This document shows positions 61,447 through 64,000 of a stretch of 64,000 nucleotides of DNA, one piece after another (within the stretch, counting starts at the first letter, position 1; every line of letters starts with the position of its first letter). A program made the translations under genes and the position numbers. Below the pieces are notes generated by a model. The model searched no databases, had not been told where the DNA came from, and saw only the letters and a list, made by a program, of their open reading frames with translations. The stretch spans positions 24,938,197 to 25,002,196 of the forward strand of contig CM057149.1 of the NCBI GenBank assembly GCA_029964075.1, read 5' to 3'. The stretch is from Patiria pectinifera (Eukaryota; Echinodermata; Asteroidea; Valvatida; Asterinidae).

Positions 61447-61745
61447 TGCTAATATAAATGTATGTACGGTACACGTACGTATGTGCAAGAACAAATGTGT
61501 TCTACACAGGAACCATTATCAGTCAGTGTTGATGTCAAGTTCATCAAAAGTCCTCATAAGTCCTTCAATTTCCAGTCAGGTCACAAGCTATTCAAATGAG
61601 CTGTGATAAACATGATAAAGGCAATCTTTTGTAACTGTTCATCCCCTGTTTACCTGTGACTAAACTTGTGTAAGGACTAGTGATTTACTTCAAGACCGGT
61701 CTTATGATGGACTCAGCTCATCACTGTTATATTAGTCAATAAGCT

Positions 61746-61964
61746 AGTTCGGTATTAGTCCAGGTCAAAGGTCATTCGGGACAAAATCGCTGACGTGATG
61801 TCACGCGATGTCACGCAAACACCCATTCTGCTCGTAATTAACACGCAAGCTTCCTGCGTCTGTCTCCCTGCGCATTCATATGCCTTCGATGCGCATTCGA
61901 TTATCCTGAATTTAATACCTGTGACCCATATCATTGTGTGCATGCGCAGTTGGAATACCAAACT
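61746..61964. mobile_element. DR1-carrying MITE, copy 2
   Basis: AGTTCGGTATTAGTCC and the inverted GGAATACCAAACT bound it. Shares blocks with 35541-35775, including AGGTCA-A-AGGTCA at 61762-61774. The right-hand DR1 has decayed here. Confidence 0.68.
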
Positions 61965-64000
61965 TGTTACAGCATGTCGATTACTCACAGTGGACTCCGT
62001 GCACAGACAATACATGTAGATGCATTTGTTGACCACAAGGCGCAAGGTACGCACGACTTATTTTATTTGGAATGCACACAAAGCCATAGCATCTTCGCGT
62101 GAGCGCCAGGCATAATTGTATGCAATACTTTTGAATGTCCCTTCAAGTGGTCTACGGTACCCCATTTCCCCCCTTGTAACCACTGACAGAGTACTTTTGC
62201 ATGGTGCACATTTGTACATGATGAGGTAATTGTAAATTAAAACAAAGCACACTTACAATGTACATGTACGTACATGTATGCACACATTTCTCAGACTGAG
62301 GTGCCACAAATTATGAAACCCTGTTGTTGAACAGATTTAAGAATGTACATAAAGGAATAAGCGTGAAGGCTGGAAAGATGTACCAAGTTTTAATTGGTCA
62401 TCAAGTCGCCAAGTTTTAATGGTCATGAGTCCCAGTCCCACAAAAAATGACTCACAAGATCGATGAACCACAGAGTATATTATGAAACAGTTTCAACTCA
62501 TACTGCTTGCAAAACATAGTTTTGTGCACTGAACAAGATTAAGGGCAACATGTTCATGTACAGTCGATGAAAAAAGGCCCTCAATTTTTCAGTCACATGG
62601 CCGATTATGTTCCTATTAATGAAATTTAAACATGTAGCAATTTTTCCATCGACTGGAGTGACCAGAAATAGACTTTGTGCAAATCGCAATCACATGTTCT
62701 CTCAAAGGCAAAATCAATTGCTCACTGTGATGTGGATTGTATTATTTACATGTAAAGGGGGATGATTTGGTTATTTTCTCATTTTCAACTACCGGTACAA
62801 AAATGATACATAAATAGAATCATAATTGAATCATAATCATAATAGATAGAATCATATAAATCATTTTGATGAAGTCCATTTATACACTTTTTGGTACACA
62901 CATACTGTTTTCCCAATGGGAAGGAATGCTACGTGCGTTACATGTCCATTTTCTAATGGTTGAAACGCACACTGCATGTATAACCACTATCTATTATTTC
63001 ATTGCCATTTCTAGATTTCTCCGGATGCTCCCAATATTGCTGCAGCATCAATTCTCAAGATGAAAACTGAGATAAAAATGGGCAGTGAAACCTACATTGT
63101 AATGCCTGCGTTTAATGGATATGATGCATCATACCTTGTATAATCTGCTTTCACCATTTGTGGAAATGAGACTGCATGTTTCCAACAACAAACGTCTGAC
63201 GTCTTCAATCGTTCAATCTTCGGTCAATGTTATAGACTTTCATGCAAGACAGCCAGAGTTTGATTATTGTGCAATCGCACTTGTTTTAAACCAGTAGACA
63301 AGTGGTGACTCGGTTTCTTTTGCAGGCGTCCTACCTATTAAACCCAGACACTTTCCAACAACTATCCACAAGTGCTGCATCCTGAGGCGGGTCTCAGCTG
63401 GATGGTGCTGGGGAAGACCGGCCTCATTTCCTGGACAGCTCATCATAAAGGGCCACAGGCACACCTTGGCCTGCCTAACTAGGGTCAAAGGAAGTTAACC
63501 TATTTATCGTGGTGCCGTTGTCACCCCAAAATGGTGATTCATTCAATGTGTGTATAAAGGTGTGATGTAGCGAAGAAGGGCGACACATCCTGAAATGTGG
63601 TTATGACAGCAATTTAGAGAACAATTGATCTATAATGTCACAATTTGAGGAAAGAGAGTCCATATTTAAAGCAAAATGTCGTTATTATAAGATTAAATAA
63701 TGTTACAAATTACATGAATTATATGAACTGGTGCAAAAAGATAGGATACACATAAAAGAGGATATTTGCTATGGTTGGCCTGGTTTTTTAATGTAATTTT
63801 AAATTTGAATTTAAATGTAAATTTTATATTCTGACAGCCGAGTAGGGTTCCAAATTTTCCAGTGCAGCCACAAGTAAATGCTTCGATTCTGTGCAGTCAT
63901 CAGGTCACATGCATGCCACACATTTACTGGCCCTGATGCAATTACGTCAATCAGCTTATAACTGCTTGTACATATTGTTTACCCAGTGTCTGGAAGTAAT
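61965..64000. other. Right edge, no supported gene
   Basis: TACATGTACGTACATGTA palindromes near 62260. No PUS7 exon on the minus strand and no clear plus-strand gene. Confidence 0.3.

Noticed and set aside
63325-63480. Plus-strand exon after TTTCTTTTGCAG (ASYLLNPDTFQQLSTSAAS)
   Set aside because: The acceptor is good, but the frame stops after 19 codons with no partner exon or known similarity.
47758-64000. Minus-strand PUS7 exon with the TKD catalytic motif
   Set aside because: Scanned by eye for the complement of a G-T-K-D-(K/R)-R-A coding block; none found in a splice-compatible context.

Overview
This window is eukaryotic and looks like a non-vertebrate animal, most likely a marine deuterostome (echinoderm, hemichordate or cephalochordate). 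The reasons are short exons in multi-kilobase introns with consensus GT-AG sites, a C1q-domain gene, an intronless LRR/Ig/EGF/FN3 receptor gene, a CR1/L2-like LINE, tRNA-derived SINEs, and many foldback, TTAA-flanked and hAT-like DNA elements. The species cannot be fixed from sequence alone. Genes cover little of the window; most of the rest is intron and repeat.

Genes, left to right. (1) 122-8929, minus: seven phase-compatible exons giving 383 residues of a protein I match to the DUF4549/CCDC162 (C6orf183) group. The start is at 8929 and the gene runs off the left edge. (2) 14653-15177, minus: a small secreted C1q-domain protein. (3) 19407-47757, minus: the last eleven coding exons of PUS7 (TruD-type tRNA/mRNA pseudouridine synthase), about 377 residues. 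The N-terminal half with the catalytic-Asp exon is not in the window. (4) 26252-26617, plus, inside a PUS7 intron: a TATA-driven gene for an unrecognised 121-aa secreted, cysteine-free (mature) protein. (5) 57798-60868, plus: a type I membrane receptor with LRRNT, about 17 LRRs, LRRCT, Ig, EGF and FN3. Its coding sequence is broken by one apparent missing A in a homopolymer at 58149-58152. If the missing PUS7 exons lie beyond 64000, this gene is also nested in a PUS7 intron.

Mobile DNA. Two LINE reverse transcriptase remnants are present (11608-13065 minus, fairly intact; about 27920-29790 plus, decayed). The decayed one is interrupted by a 535-bp element that duplicated TTAA, so target site and element boundaries can be read directly. 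A second TTAA-flanked family has three copies (21045, 37739, 45959). Two hAT-like elements have 8-bp target duplications (5147-5864, 39706-40190). A palindromic TA-flanked MITE has three copies (5992, 17050, 49642). Several long foldbacks occur (9938, 34588, 38942, 40795, 43276, 47009, 48645, 61096). One MITE family with two copies carries nuclear-receptor DR1-like sites in its terminal repeats. SINE-like tRNA-derived units occur singly and as tandem pairs.

All exon boundaries were read by eye from splice consensus, reading-frame phase and remembered family similarity. No alignment was run. The five genes share no obvious pathway; their arrangement is best described as a large housekeeping gene hosting unrelated genes and many transposons in its introns.
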